DNA from: Limnohabitans sp. Rim28 | GTDB lineage: Bacteria; Pseudomonadota; Gammaproteobacteria; Burkholderiales; Burkholderiaceae_C | Direction of reading: 5' to 3' | DNA: 64,000 nucleotides | Assembly (NCBI RefSeq): GCF_000293865.2 | Contig: NZ_ALKN02000002.1 | Span: forward strand, 310,001 to 374,000 | Notes under the pieces: model-generated | Told to the model about the DNA's origin: nothing | The model's database searches: none | What the model saw: only the letters and a program-made list of their open reading frames with translations | Made by a program: the position numbers and the translations under genes | Part shown: positions 6,761 to 16,010 of the stretch, one piece after another | Numbering within the stretch: the first letter of the stretch is position 1 | How the letters are laid out: every line of letters begins with the position of its first letter

Positions 6761-8338
6761 ATGACCCAACCCATTTCCATTTTGCTCTGCGCCCTGGGCG
6801 GTGAAGGCGGCGGCGTGCTGGCCGACTGGCTGGTCGACGTGGCCCGCCACGCGGGCTACCCGGCCCAAGCCACCTCCATCCCCGGCGTGGCACAGCGCAC
6901 TGGCGCCACCACCTATTACCTGGAAATTTACCCCGTACCCCACAGCCAGCTGCAAGGTCGCTTGCCGGTACTGGGCCTGAACCCGCTGCCCGGGCGGCTG
7001 GACGCACTGGTGTCTTCGGAGCTGCTGGAAACCGCCCGCCAGATCGGCAACGGCCTGGCTTCAAACGACCGCACGCTGGTCATCAGCGCCTCGTCGCGTG
7101 CTCTGACCACCGCTGAAAAAATGACCATGGGCGATGGACGCCGCCCTGAAGGCCCGCTGCTCGATGTCGTGGCCGCGCACAGCCTGCGCCACCACGTCAT
7201 GGACATGGCACGCCTGTGCCAGGAAAGCGGCACCCTGGTCAGCGCGGTCATGCTGGGTGCCATTGCAGGCAGCGGTTTGCTGCCCTTCAAGCGAGACCAT
7301 TACGAGGCCGTTTTGGCAGGCCCCAGCAAGGCGGCCCAGGCCAGCTTGCGCGGTTTTGCGTCGGCTTTTGACTTGGTAACGCGCCAGCGCGAACAGGCGC
7401 AGTATGTGGAACAGGTGATGAAGCCTGCGGCCCCTGCACAGCTTGCATCGGCCGTTTTGCCCGCAGATGTGGCCGCCAAATTTCCAGCAGAGCTGCACCC
7501 CCTGATGGGCCTGGCACACCAGCGCCTGGTGGAATACCAAGGCCCGGCGTATGCCCGCCTGTATGTGCAACGGCTCGAACGCTTGCTCCATGCTGAAGCC
7601 CACGCCAACGACGCCAGCAGCCCCGTGACTGCCGAGACCACCCGCTGGCTGGCCCTGTGGATGGCGTTTGACGACATCATCCGTGTGGCCGACCTGAAAA
7701 GCCGCGCCAGCCGCTGGGACCGCGTGACGCAAGAAGTCAAAGCCCAAGAAGGCGATGTGCTGAAGGTTTACGACCACTTCAAACCCGGCGTGCCCGAGCT
7801 GGCCGCCTTGTTGCCCCAAGGCCTGGCGAGCAAACTGCTGCGCTGGGACCGCGCCCGGGTGTCGCAAGGTCAGGCACCCTGGTCGATGCCACTCAAGGTG
7901 GCACGGCATGCCCTGTGGGGCATGGCCAGCTTGCGCCTCTTGGCCAGCCTGCGCGTGCTGCGCCAACTGGGCAGCCGATATGCCACTGAGCAAGCCCTGA
8001 TCGAAGAGTGGCTGTGTGGCATTGAAAGCGCCACACGCCTCTCACCCGCGCTGGGTCTGGAATTGGCGCGTTGCGGGCAACTCATCAAAGGCTATGGCAG
8101 CACCAACGAGCGTGGCAAGGACAACCTGCTGCACATCCTGCGCCATGTGTGCGGCCCTGCATCGGCCGTGCCTTTGGCTGAACAAGCCGCTGCCGTGGCC
8201 CGCATCCGCCAAGCTGCACTGCAAGACGAGGCGGGGCAAGCGCTCGACCAGGCCTTGCTGCAACACGGCGCACCTGCACGCCCTGTCAAAGAGCAACCGG
8301 TGCTGTGGATGAAAAATCCCAGGCTGCAAAAATCTTAA
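6761..8338 (+). CDS. iorB: Indolepyruvate oxidoreductase, beta subunit with long C-terminal extension
   Basis: 525 residues. The first 200 form the pyruvate-oxidoreductase gamma-type domain (LGGEGGGVLADWL near residue 12, then TSIPGVAQRTGATTYYLEI), the partner of IorA. Residues 230-515 are a helical extension (motifs such as ARLYVQRLERLL and GYGSTNERGK) absent from the roughly 200-residue archaeal IorB. This matches the enlarged proteobacterial form whose extension is catalogued as a domain of unknown function (DUF6537, from memory). It is co-transcribed with iorA; Shine-Dalgarno AAGAGA precedes ATG 6761. The extension may replace a separate electron-transfer subunit, which is inference. Confidence 0.9.
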   Translation: MTQPISILLCALGGEGGGVLADWLVDVARHAGYPAQATSIPGVAQRTGATTYYLEIYPVPHSQLQGRLPVLGLNPLPGRLDALVSSELLETARQIGNGLASNDRTLVISASSRALTTAEKMTMGDGRRPEGPLLDVVAAHSLRHHVMDMARLCQESGTLVSAVMLGAIAGSGLLPFKRDHYEAVLAGPSKAAQASLRGFASAFDLVTRQREQAQYVEQVMKPAAPAQLASAVLPADVAAKFPAELHPLMGLAHQRLVEYQGPAYARLYVQRLERLLHAEAHANDASSPVTAETTRWLALWMAFDDIIRVADLKSRASRWDRVTQEVKAQEGDVLKVYDHFKPGVPELAALLPQGLASKLLRWDRARVSQGQAPWSMPLKVARHALWGMASLRLLASLRVLRQLGSRYATEQALIEEWLCGIESATRLSPALGLELARCGQLIKGYGSTNERGKDNLLHILRHVCGPASAVPLAEQAAAVARIRQAALQDEAGQALDQALLQHGAPARPVKEQPVLWMKNPRLQKS

Positions 8339-8351
8339 GGGCCTGACGGGC

Positions 8352-8999
8352 TCAAACCCCGGCCAGCTCGCGCAAGGCTTGTGGGTTGGGCAGGCCCAAC
8401 ACGCGACCACCTCCGCTGATGAGATGGCGCTCACGCAAGTGGCGCAGCACGCGTGAGAAAGTTTCTGGGGCGATGCCCAATTGGGCGGCAATCGTGCGCT
8501 TGCGTTCAGTCAGCTTCACAGCCAAGCCCCCCAGAAGCTCGTCGGGTTGGGCATGGCGCAACAACCATTCGGCGCAACGTGCATCGGCGTCTTTGGCGAG
8601 GCGGCTCACGCCTATTTCAGTTTGTTGACGCTGAGAACGCGCCATGTCCATGAGCAGGTTTTGCGAGTCCTCAGGCAGCGCCTGCACTTGGGCCACAAAG
8701 TCCTGCACAGCTACGTTTTGCAACTGCACATCGGTTTCGGCCACCGCATCGACCACATGTGGCAGACCCAGCAGACCCGAAGCGGCCTCCAGCCAGAACG
8801 GACCCTCCATCGCGCCCAACTGATGGGCCATGACACCATCGACCATCACCCCCAAAACCACCCGACCCTGCAAAATGTGCACGAGGTGCTGGACCGGGTC
8901 ACCCCGGTGGAGCAAGACAGTACCCGCCGTCAGCGCAAGGGGCTCAGAGGCCCGAGCGGCGGCAGAAAAAGCGGAGTGGGGCAAGGTGTCGTCCAACAT
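8352..8999 (-). CDS. Crp/Fnr-family transcriptional regulator
   Basis: 215 residues. An N-terminal cyclic-nucleotide-type beta barrel (GTVLLHRGDPVQHLVHILQG at about 27-46) is followed by a C-terminal winged helix with KRTIAAQLGIAPETFSRVLR (about 169-188). The only Cys visible is in ADARCAEW near the dimer helix, so it lacks the Cys cluster of oxygen-sensing FNR. It converges on iorB with 13 bases between the stops. Its effector and targets cannot be deduced. Confidence 0.9.
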   Translation of the reverse strand: MLDDTLPHSAFSAAARASEPLALTAGTVLLHRGDPVQHLVHILQGRVVLGVMVDGVMAHQLGAMEGPFWLEAASGLLGLPHVVDAVAETDVQLQNVAVQDFVAQVQALPEDSQNLLMDMARSQRQQTEIGVSRLAKDADARCAEWLLRHAQPDELLGGLAVKLTERKRTIAAQLGIAPETFSRVLRHLRERHLISGGGRVLGLPNPQALRELAGV

Positions 9000-9052
9000 G
9001 ATGGACCCGAATGTGCCAGAGCACAGGGCCTGCCGGTTTGACGCACATCAAC

Positions 9053-10360
9053 TCAGACCACCAAGATCGCCCTGAAATCGTTCACATTGGTGTGCGTGGG
9101 CCCGGTGATGACCAGGTCGCCCAGTGGCTCAAAAAAGCCGTAGGCATCGTTGCGCTGCAAATGATCGGCCAGTTTGTGCCCCAGCGCGGCAGCGCGCGCC
9201 AGTGTGTCAGGGGCCACTTGCGCCCCGGCGTTGTCTTCGATGCCGTCAATGCCATCGGTGTCGGCCGCCAGAGCCCAAACGCCGCTCTGAGCTTGCAGGG
9301 CCTCCGTCAGGCCCATGCAAAACTCCCCTGCCCGCCCTCCGCGCCCGCGAGGCGTGCCCGAAGGCTGGGGCTTGATGGTCACGGTGGTTTCGCCGCCGCT
9401 CAGAATCACACAAGGCTTGATGAACGGCCCCAAGCCCTTGGCCGCCGCACGCGCCAGGGCCGCGTGCATTTTGCCCACCTCGCGCGACTCGCCTTCGATC
9501 TCATCGCTCAGGATGTAAGCATTCAAGCCCATGGCACGCGCAGCAGTGGCTGCGGCCTCGAGCGACTGCTGGGGCGTGGCGATCATGTGCACGCTGTGGC
9601 CTGCAAACACGGGCGAGCCGGGTTTGGGCGTTTCCCAAACACCCGACTGCAAGGCCTGCAGCACCGCGTCCGGCAGCGTGATGGCGTAGCGTTTGAGAAT
9701 GGCCAGCGCATCGGCGCAGGTGCTGGCATCCGGCACGGTGGGGCCGCTGGCGATGATGGACGGGTCGTCGCCCGGCACATCGCTGATGGTGAGCGTGACC
9801 ACCCGAGCAGGGCTACATGCCGCCGCCAAGCGACCGCCTTTGATGCGCGAGAGGTGTTTGCGCAAACAATTCATTTCAGAAATATTGGCCCCACTGGCCA
9901 GCAGCTGGCGGTTGATGTCTTGCTTGAGCTGCAAGCTGATGCCGTCGGCTGGCAAAGTCAGCAAAGACGAGCCGCCGCCCGAGATCAGGCAAAGCACCAG
10001 ATCGTCGGCTGTCAGGCCTTGCGTGAGTTCCAAAATCCGCTCTGCCGCTTGCAAACCTGCGGCATCGGGCACCGGGTGTGAGGCCTCGACCACTTCAATG
10101 CGTTCAGGCAATTCCGCCGGACGAGGCGGTGTGTGGCCATAGCGCGTGACCACCAGGCCCGACAGCGGCGCATCCGCTGGCCACAGGGCCTCGACCGCCT
10201 GCGCCATCGCACCGCCCGCCTTGCCTGCGCCCAACACCAAGGTACGGCCCTTGGCAGGATCTGGCGGGGTGGGCAAATGGGCAGCGGTGTTGTGCAGCGG
10301 AAGCGCACGTTGAACCGCCACATCGTAGAGGTGGCGCAAGACGGTTTGGGGATCGGTCAT
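9053..10360 (-). CDS. ttuD: Glycerate 2-kinase family protein (MOFRL; historically TtuD hydroxypyruvate reductase)
   Basis: 435 residues from ATG 10360 (a TTG at 10378 is in frame). The fold is the DUF4147/MOFRL type: an N-terminal domain with LGAGKAGGAMAQA and LISGGGSSLL, and a C-terminal MOFRL domain ending TGPTHTNVNDFRAIL. Members phosphorylate D-glycerate to 2-phosphoglycerate, although TtuD was named a hydroxypyruvate reductase. It lies beyond a Bug protein and a tartrate-dehydrogenase-type gene on the same strand. This matches the ttu tartrate set, in which tartrate is converted to glycerate and then to glycolysis. Confidence 0.88.
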   Translation of the reverse strand: MTDPQTVLRHLYDVAVQRALPLHNTAAHLPTPPDPAKGRTLVLGAGKAGGAMAQAVEALWPADAPLSGLVVTRYGHTPPRPAELPERIEVVEASHPVPDAAGLQAAERILELTQGLTADDLVLCLISGGGSSLLTLPADGISLQLKQDINRQLLASGANISEMNCLRKHLSRIKGGRLAAACSPARVVTLTISDVPGDDPSIIASGPTVPDASTCADALAILKRYAITLPDAVLQALQSGVWETPKPGSPVFAGHSVHMIATPQQSLEAAATAARAMGLNAYILSDEIEGESREVGKMHAALARAAAKGLGPFIKPCVILSGGETTVTIKPQPSGTPRGRGGRAGEFCMGLTEALQAQSGVWALAADTDGIDGIEDNAGAQVAPDTLARAAALGHKLADHLQRNDAYGFFEPLGDLVITGPTHTNVNDFRAILVV

Positions 10361-10499
10361 CACAAGGCAGATGGTCAAAAAAGCAAAAGCCTAGGATAAA
10401 GGCATTTAACCCCAAGGCCGTGGGCCACTGACCCCAGGACTGAGGATGGGGTTGAAGCTGACGGGACCGCTGCGTCTTCAAGAGACAGCAACGGCCCCA

Positions 10500-10514
10500 T
10501 GACACTCAGTGTCA
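10500..10514. repeat. Palindrome over the Bug-protein stop codon
   Basis: TGACAC TCA GTGTCA is a 6-base perfect inverted repeat with a 3-base centre. It includes the stop of the gene at 10512-11501 and lies in the 151-base gap before ttuD. No T-run follows on the minus strand. It may be a weak 3' hairpin or an operator for ttuD. Confidence 0.4.
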
Positions 10515-11501
10515 ATCTGCGTAAACACCCGCGGCCCGGATGACCGGCGCCCACTTGGCCACTTCGGACATGACAAAAGCCTTGTGCCCCGCTGGGTCGT
10601 TGCGCGCGTCTGTGATCACGGTGGCGCCACCCGCATCTTGCTTGCGAATGAAGTCAGGGTCTTTGACAGCCGCCTTGAGCGCGTCGTTGAGCTTTTTCAG
10701 AATCGGTGCTGGCGTGCCTTTGGGGGCATACAGACCTTGCCAAATGGTGACCGAGAAATCCTTCAGCCCAGCTTCCTGCATGGTGGGGTTGTCTTTGAGG
10801 ATGGGCGCCGTCAAACGCGCTGGCGTGGTCACTGCAAATGACTTGACACGCTTGCCTTCAATTTGAGGGATGGTGGTCGTGGTCTGGTCGCACATCAAGT
10901 CCACCTGGCCGCCAATCAAATCGGTCATCGCAGGCGCGGTGCCTTTGTAGGGCACCGACGTCATGTCGACTTTGATGGTGGATTGGAACAACATGCCGCA
11001 CAAATGAGAAGCGGAGCCTGGGCCGGCATTGGCGATGTTGATCTTGCCTTTGTTGCTTTGGATCCAGCCCAACAACTCAGCCATGTTGTTGGCCGGCAAG
11101 CTGGGACGACCGATCAGGTTCATCGGGTTTTCGCTGACCAGGCCGATGTACTCAAAGTCTCTTTCCACGTTGTAGGGCAAATTGCGGAAAAAAGTGGGCA
11201 AGGTGGCCTGTGCAATGTGGGTGAACAGCAGCGTGTAACCGTCTGCTGGCGCTTTAGCGACTTTGTTCGCGCCGATCGAGCCCGATGCACCCGCAGAGTT
11301 ATCGATCACGATGCTGTGGCCCCCCATGAACTTGCTCATGGACTGTGCCAGGTCACGCGCCGCCTTGTCGGTTGGGCCGCCCGCCGCATAGGGCAAGACG
11401 AAGGTGATGGATTTGTTGGCGACAGGGTAATCCTGCGCCATCACGTTGGCAGAGGCCATGGCCGCACAGGCCAGGGCTACGGAGAGGAACTTGGATGTCA
11501 T
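10512..11501 (-). CDS. Bug-type (tripartite tricarboxylate transporter) periplasmic binding protein
   Basis: 329 residues from ATG 11501; the longer frame upstream lacks the signal peptide start. An N-terminal Sec signal (MTSKFLSVALACAAMASANVM, cleavage near residue 20-22) is followed by the Bug signature FVLPYAAGGPTDKAARDLAQ. Bug proteins bind organic acids for TctAB permeases. No tctA/tctB gene is nearby, as is common for the many orphan Bug proteins of Burkholderiales. Its place between ttuD and the tartrate/malate dehydrogenase suggests a C4 hydroxy-dicarboxylate ligand. Confidence 0.88.
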   Translation of the reverse strand: MTSKFLSVALACAAMASANVMAQDYPVANKSITFVLPYAAGGPTDKAARDLAQSMSKFMGGHSIVIDNSAGASGSIGANKVAKAPADGYTLLFTHIAQATLPTFFRNLPYNVERDFEYIGLVSENPMNLIGRPSLPANNMAELLGWIQSNKGKINIANAGPGSASHLCGMLFQSTIKVDMTSVPYKGTAPAMTDLIGGQVDLMCDQTTTTIPQIEGKRVKSFAVTTPARLTAPILKDNPTMQEAGLKDFSVTIWQGLYAPKGTPAPILKKLNDALKAAVKDPDFIRKQDAGGATVITDARNDPAGHKAFVMSEVAKWAPVIRAAGVYAD

Positions 11502-11587
11502 GTTCAAACCTTTCGTGATTGAGGGACAGTAAAAAAAATCGAACAGTCTTGCCAATGATAGGCCCTGCTAAAACTTGGGCTGAAAAA

Positions 11588-12652
11588 TCAGAGCAAGGCC
11601 TTGCAAACGGCTGCGGTCACTTCGGCGGTCCGAGCTTTGCCACCCAAATCACCGGTGTGCAAGGCAGGATTGGCCGTGACACTCTCGATGACGGCCATCA
11701 AGCGCTGCGCCGCGGCAGGCTCGCCAATGTGCTCGAGCAGCATGACCACCGACCAGAAGGTGCCCACCGGGTTGGCCAAGCCTTTGCCCATGATGTCAAA
11801 GGCTGAACCATGAATGGGTTCAAACATGCTGGGGTATCGGCGCTCGGGGTCGATGTTGCCGGTGGGCGCAATGCCCAGGCTGCCCGCAAGCGCTGCCGCC
11901 AGATCGCTCAAAATATCGGCATGCAGGTTGGTGGCCACGATGGTGTCCAGGGTCGCCGGGCGGTTGACCATGCGGGCCGTGGCCGCGTCCACCAATTCCT
12001 TGTCCCACTTCACATCGGGAAACTCTTTGGACACCTGCACGGCAATTTCATCCCACATGACCATGGCGTGGCGTTGCGCGTTGCTCTTGGTCACCACGGT
12101 CAGCAGTTTGCGTGGGCGCGACAGCGCCAGCTTGAAGGCATAGCGCAAGATGCGCTCCACCCCGGTGCGGGTCATGATGGACACATCGGTGGCCGCCTCG
12201 ATCGGGTGGCCTTGGTGCACACGGCCACCCACGCCCGAGTATTCGCCTTCGGAGTTTTCGCGCACGATGACCCAGTCCAGGTCCTTGGGCGTGCAGCGCT
12301 TCAAAGGGGCGTCGATGCCAGGCAGGATGCGCGTGGGGCGCACGTTGGCGTATTGGTCAAAGCCCTGGCAAATTTTGAGGCGCAGGCCCCACAGGGTGAT
12401 GTGATCGGGGATGTGCGGGTCACCGGCAGAGCCAAACAGGATGGCGTCTTTGTCACGCAAGGCGTCCAGGCCATCGGCGGGCATCATCACGCCATGCTGG
12501 CGGTAGTAGTCACCACCCCAGTCAAAATTTTCAAACTCAAATGTGAATTGGCCACAGGCTTTGGCCAAGGCCTGCATGACTTCTTGCCCTGCGGGAATGA
12601 CTTCTTTGCCAATGCCGTCTCCGGGGATGGTGGCGATGCGGTAGGTTTTCAT
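11588..12652 (-). CDS. ttuC: Tartrate dehydrogenase / D-malate dehydrogenase (decarboxylating)
   Basis: 354 residues of the isocitrate/isopropylmalate dehydrogenase superfamily. Visible motifs are IPGDGIGKEV at the N-terminus, VIVRENSEGEYSGVGGR (the NSEGEY of the DmlA/TtuC clade), TKSNAQR with the catalytic Lys, and a C-terminal FEPIHGSAFDI NAD-binding loop. Members oxidise D-malate to pyruvate and tartrate to oxaloglycolate, or decarboxylate meso-tartrate to glycerate. A LysR gene diverges from it across 103 bases. Substrate choice between D-malate and tartrate is not resolvable here, but the nearby glycerate kinase favours tartrate. Confidence 0.9.
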   Translation of the reverse strand: MKTYRIATIPGDGIGKEVIPAGQEVMQALAKACGQFTFEFENFDWGGDYYRQHGVMMPADGLDALRDKDAILFGSAGDPHIPDHITLWGLRLKICQGFDQYANVRPTRILPGIDAPLKRCTPKDLDWVIVRENSEGEYSGVGGRVHQGHPIEAATDVSIMTRTGVERILRYAFKLALSRPRKLLTVVTKSNAQRHAMVMWDEIAVQVSKEFPDVKWDKELVDAATARMVNRPATLDTIVATNLHADILSDLAAALAGSLGIAPTGNIDPERRYPSMFEPIHGSAFDIMGKGLANPVGTFWSVVMLLEHIGEPAAAQRLMAVIESVTANPALHTGDLGGKARTAEVTAAVCKALL

Positions 12653-12755
12653 GGATGACTGCTTTGAAAAAAGAAAAAATCAACGCGCCATTGTGTGACG
12701 CTCAACGCTCAACAAAAGCCATAAAATTCAATTTATCGTTAACTTTTACTCAACA

Positions 12756-13694
12756 ATGGAACCCCGCCTGCAAGCCGCCGATCTGGGCTTTTTCTCCGCT
12801 TTGGCCGTGGCCGGAAGCCTGAGCGCCGCCGCGCGCGAGATGCGCATCACCACGGCTGCCGTCAGCAAACGCCTGTCGCAAATGGAGACCCGGCTGGGCT
12901 TGCCCTTGGTCAACCGCACCACGCGTCGCATGAGCCTGACCGTGGAAGGCGAAACCGTGCTGCGCCACGCGCGCAGCATCCTGGCCGAAATGGCCGACCT
13001 GGAGCAGCAGTTGGGTGCCAGCCGCTCCACGCCCAGCGGCCTGCTGCGGGTGAATGCGACCTTGGGTTTTGGGCGCAGCCACATCGGCCCGCTGATCAGC
13101 CGCTTTGTTCGGCAATATCCGCAAGTCGATGCCCAACTGCAGTTGTCGGCAGACCCTCCGTCACTCTCTGACGATGCTTTTGATGTCTGCATCCGCTTTG
13201 GGCCACCCCCTGACACACGCGTCATTGCCAAAAAAATTGCCGACAACCAGCGGCTGCTGTGCGCTTCACCGGCCTATATTGCCCTGCATGGCGAGCCCAA
13301 AACACCCACCGACTTGGCGCAGCACAACTTCATCAGCATTCGCCAAGGGGGTGAGGCCTATGGGGTGATCAAACTGGCCAAAGGCAGGCAGGGCAAAGCC
13401 GAGACAGTCAAAACACGCGGCAACCTGACCACCAACGACGGCAGCATTGCCGTGCAATGGGCCCTGGACGGTCATGGCATCCTGCTGCGTGCCGAATGGG
13501 ACATCCGGCACCAATTAGCGCAAGGACAACTGATTCAATTGATGCCACAGTTCCACGCACCCGATGCCGACATCTACGCCATTTACCCTGCGCAACACAA
13601 GTCAGCGGCCAGGGTCAGGGCCTTTGTGGAGTTTGTGGCCGAGACGCTCAAAACAGCCCGCACGGAACACGTTCCCGGCGCCCCTAAAATCTGA
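12756..13694 (+). CDS. LysR-family regulator of the tartrate/D-malate module
   Basis: 312 residues. The N-terminal helix-turn-helix contains GFFSALAVAGSLSAAAREM and TTAAVSKRLSQMETRLG, close to the DmlR/TtuA-like class of LysR proteins, with an effector domain from about residue 90. It is divergent from the dehydrogenase at 11588-12652; the AT-rich intergenic region (12653-12755) includes TTTATCGTTAAC near the start codon, a possible promoter/operator. It probably activates the dehydrogenase in response to its substrate. Confidence 0.9.
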   Translation: MEPRLQAADLGFFSALAVAGSLSAAAREMRITTAAVSKRLSQMETRLGLPLVNRTTRRMSLTVEGETVLRHARSILAEMADLEQQLGASRSTPSGLLRVNATLGFGRSHIGPLISRFVRQYPQVDAQLQLSADPPSLSDDAFDVCIRFGPPPDTRVIAKKIADNQRLLCASPAYIALHGEPKTPTDLAQHNFISIRQGGEAYGVIKLAKGRQGKAETVKTRGNLTTNDGSIAVQWALDGHGILLRAEWDIRHQLAQGQLIQLMPQFHAPDADIYAIYPAQHKSAARVRAFVEFVAETLKTARTEHVPGAPKI

Positions 13695-13805
13695 GCTTCA
13701 GCACAGCCCGGTACGCTCGGCAACGCGGTGCTCGCCCTCCCCGCCACATGCGGGCACCAGGGGATTCGGCCGCGACTTGTTTCACCCCTCGCCCAGGACA
13801 AGTCC

Positions 13806-15209
13806 ATGACCACGCTGCTCATCCACCGCGCCCGCTGCATCGCCACACAAGACGATGCCAACACCGAACTGAAAGACGCCTCGTTTTTGATCCGGGACGG
13901 CCGCATTGAACGCATCATCCCAGCCTCTGAACATACCGATGAACTGGTCAAGCAAGTCGACGAGGTGATCGACGCCCGCCGCCATGTGGTGGTGCCGGGC
14001 CTGATCAACACGCACCACCACATGTACCAGTCGCTCACGCGGGCAATTCCGGGCGTGCAAAACGCCGAACTGTTTTCCTGGCTCCAAGGCCTGTACCCGA
14101 TTTGGGTGGGCCTCACACCCGAGATGGTGCGCGTGTCAGGCCAGGTGGCCATGGCCGAGCTGCTGCTGAGCGGCTGCACCACCAGCAGTGACCACCTCTA
14201 CATCTACCCCAACGGGGTGCGGCTGGACGACAGCATCGAGGCGGCGCACACCATGGGCATGCGCTTCACCGCCACGCGCGGCAGCATGAGCGTGGGCGAG
14301 AGCCAAGGCGGCCTGCCGCCCGACAGCGTGGTCGAGCAAGAACCCGCCATCCTGAAAGAAACCCTGCGCCTTATCGAGACCTGGCACGACGCCAGCTACG
14401 GCGCCATGACGCATGTGGCCGTGGCCCCTTGCTCGCCCTTCAGCGTGAGCCAGGACCTGATGCGCGAATCGGCCAAGCTCGCCCGCGCCCACGGCGTGCG
14501 CCTGCACACCCACTTGGCAGAAAACGACCACGACATCGCGTACACGAAAGAAAAGTTCAACTGCACACCTGCGCAATACGCCGAAGACTTGGGCTGGGTG
14601 GGCCACGATGTGTGGCACGCCCATGGCGTGAAGCTGGACGACGATGGCACCTATTTGTTTGCCCGCACGCGCACCGGCATTGCCCATTGCCCGTGCAGCA
14701 ACATGCGTTTGGCCAGCGGCATCTTGCCCCTGCGCAAAATGCTGGACGCCGGTGTGCCCATTGGCCTGGGCGTGGACGGCAGCGCCAGCAACGACGCAGC
14801 GCATTTGCTGAACGAAGCGCGCCAGGCCATGCTGCTGGCGCGTGTGGGGCGGGCCTTGGAGCCGTTCGGTTGTGACCACGGCCCGGCCGACATGACGCCC
14901 CGCGACGCCCTGCGCCTGGCCACACGCGGGGGCGCCGAGGTGCTGGGCCGTGCCCACGAGCTGGGGCAAATCAAAGAGGGCTTTTGCGCCGACATCGCCC
15001 TGTTCCGAACCGACACGCTCAGCATGGCGGGCGGTGCGGTGCACGACCCGGTGGGGGCACTCTTGCTGTGCGCGAGCGACAACGCGGACTACACCATCGT
15101 CAATGGCCGCGTGGTGGTGCGCCAAGGGGAGATTGCCACGGTGGACATGGGGCCGCTGATTGAGCGGCACAACCAGCTGGCTTTGCAGCTGGCGATGGGT
15201 TCAAGGTGA
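13806..15209 (+). CDS. 8-oxoguanine deaminase (AtzB/TrzN-like amidohydrolase)
   Basis: 467 residues from ATG 13806. A zinc amidohydrolase with VVVPGLINTHHHMYQSL (HHH at residues 70-72), THLAEND, a conserved WHAHGVKLD, GIAHCPCSNMRLASG and GLGVDGSASND, the set found in 8-oxoguanine deaminases and the related hydroxyatrazine hydrolases. The likely reaction is 8-oxoguanine to urate plus ammonia, which would feed urate directly to PuuD 0.8 kb downstream on the opposite strand. Hydroxyatrazine ethylaminohydrolase activity is the alternative for this clade. It stands alone between a LysR and an acyltransferase gene. Confidence 0.82.
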   Translation: MTTLLIHRARCIATQDDANTELKDASFLIRDGRIERIIPASEHTDELVKQVDEVIDARRHVVVPGLINTHHHMYQSLTRAIPGVQNAELFSWLQGLYPIWVGLTPEMVRVSGQVAMAELLLSGCTTSSDHLYIYPNGVRLDDSIEAAHTMGMRFTATRGSMSVGESQGGLPPDSVVEQEPAILKETLRLIETWHDASYGAMTHVAVAPCSPFSVSQDLMRESAKLARAHGVRLHTHLAENDHDIAYTKEKFNCTPAQYAEDLGWVGHDVWHAHGVKLDDDGTYLFARTRTGIAHCPCSNMRLASGILPLRKMLDAGVPIGLGVDGSASNDAAHLLNEARQAMLLARVGRALEPFGCDHGPADMTPRDALRLATRGGAEVLGRAHELGQIKEGFCADIALFRTDTLSMAGGAVHDPVGALLLCASDNADYTIVNGRVVVRQGEIATVDMGPLIERHNQLALQLAMGSR

Positions 15210-15326
15210 TGCCGCTTTTGCTGAACCCATGACCATGGGACAGTCATAATCCGTTTGCGCTTCGTTGGACAATGATTCAAGGCATCTGTCTCAAAAACGA
15301 ATTTTTCCATCACAGACCTGCCTTTC

Positions 15327-15932
15327 ATGCACCGCACCATTTTTGACACCCCCATCGTCAACACCACCTTGCGCGGCATCTCGCTGGCCTTTCTCCAAGT
15401 CACAGGCTGGAAGGTCGAGGGCAGTTTGCCTGCCGGTGTCACCAAATGCGTGGTCATTGCAGCGCCGCACACCAGCAACTGGGACTTGCCCTACACCCTG
15501 ATGGTGGCGTATGTCTTGCGCCTGCAGATTTACTGGATGGGCAAAAGCAGCATTTTCTCGTTCCCTTTTGGCCCGGTCATGCGCTGGCTGGGCGGCATCG
15601 CGGTCAACCGCTCGCAAGCGTCGAACTTGGTGGATTCGTGCGCGCAAGCATTGGTCAACGCCGAAGGCTCGGTGCACCTGGTGGTGCCACCTGAAGGCAC
15701 GCGCAGCAAAACACGCTATTGGAAAACTGGCTTTTATTACATCGCGCTGCAAGCGCAGGTGCCCATCGTGATGGCCTACATGGACTACTCGCGCAAAGTC
15801 AGTGGCCTGGGCCCACTGTTCTACCCCACGGGCGACATCGACAAGGACATGGTCGCCATCAAAGCGTTTTATGCGCCCTTCAAGGGCAAAAACGCCGATC
15901 AGTTTGAAACACCGCCAGACCAACAAGCTTGA
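15327..15932 (+). CDS. 1-acyl-sn-glycerol-3-phosphate acyltransferase family protein
   Basis: 201 residues with PlsC-family blocks: APHTSNWDLPY (an H-x4-D variant, about residues 49-59), PPEGTRSKTRYWKTGFYYIA (about 110-129) and a later VPIVMAYMDY. This short form belongs to the group of small lysophospholipid acyltransferases found in many Gram-negative genomes. It should act at the inner membrane, but its acceptor is not known. The gene stands alone with a 117-base upstream region and converges on puuD. Confidence 0.87.
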   Translation: MHRTIFDTPIVNTTLRGISLAFLQVTGWKVEGSLPAGVTKCVVIAAPHTSNWDLPYTLMVAYVLRLQIYWMGKSSIFSFPFGPVMRWLGGIAVNRSQASNLVDSCAQALVNAEGSVHLVVPPEGTRSKTRYWKTGFYYIALQAQVPIVMAYMDYSRKVSGLGPLFYPTGDIDKDMVAIKAFYAPFKGKNADQFETPPDQQA

Positions 15933-16010
15933 CGGCGCCAGGCTTTAAAGCTGCCGCACTTGGGCGAGTGAAGGCCGCTCGTCGTCGCACCGAACCAGCC
16001 TGCCCAGCCC

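Noticed and set aside
13727-13758. Hairpin GGTGC-CGC / GCG-GCACC between the LysR and 8-oxoguanine deaminase genes as terminator or riboswitch
   Set aside because: The stem contains a mismatch, has no T-run and resembles no known riboswitch.
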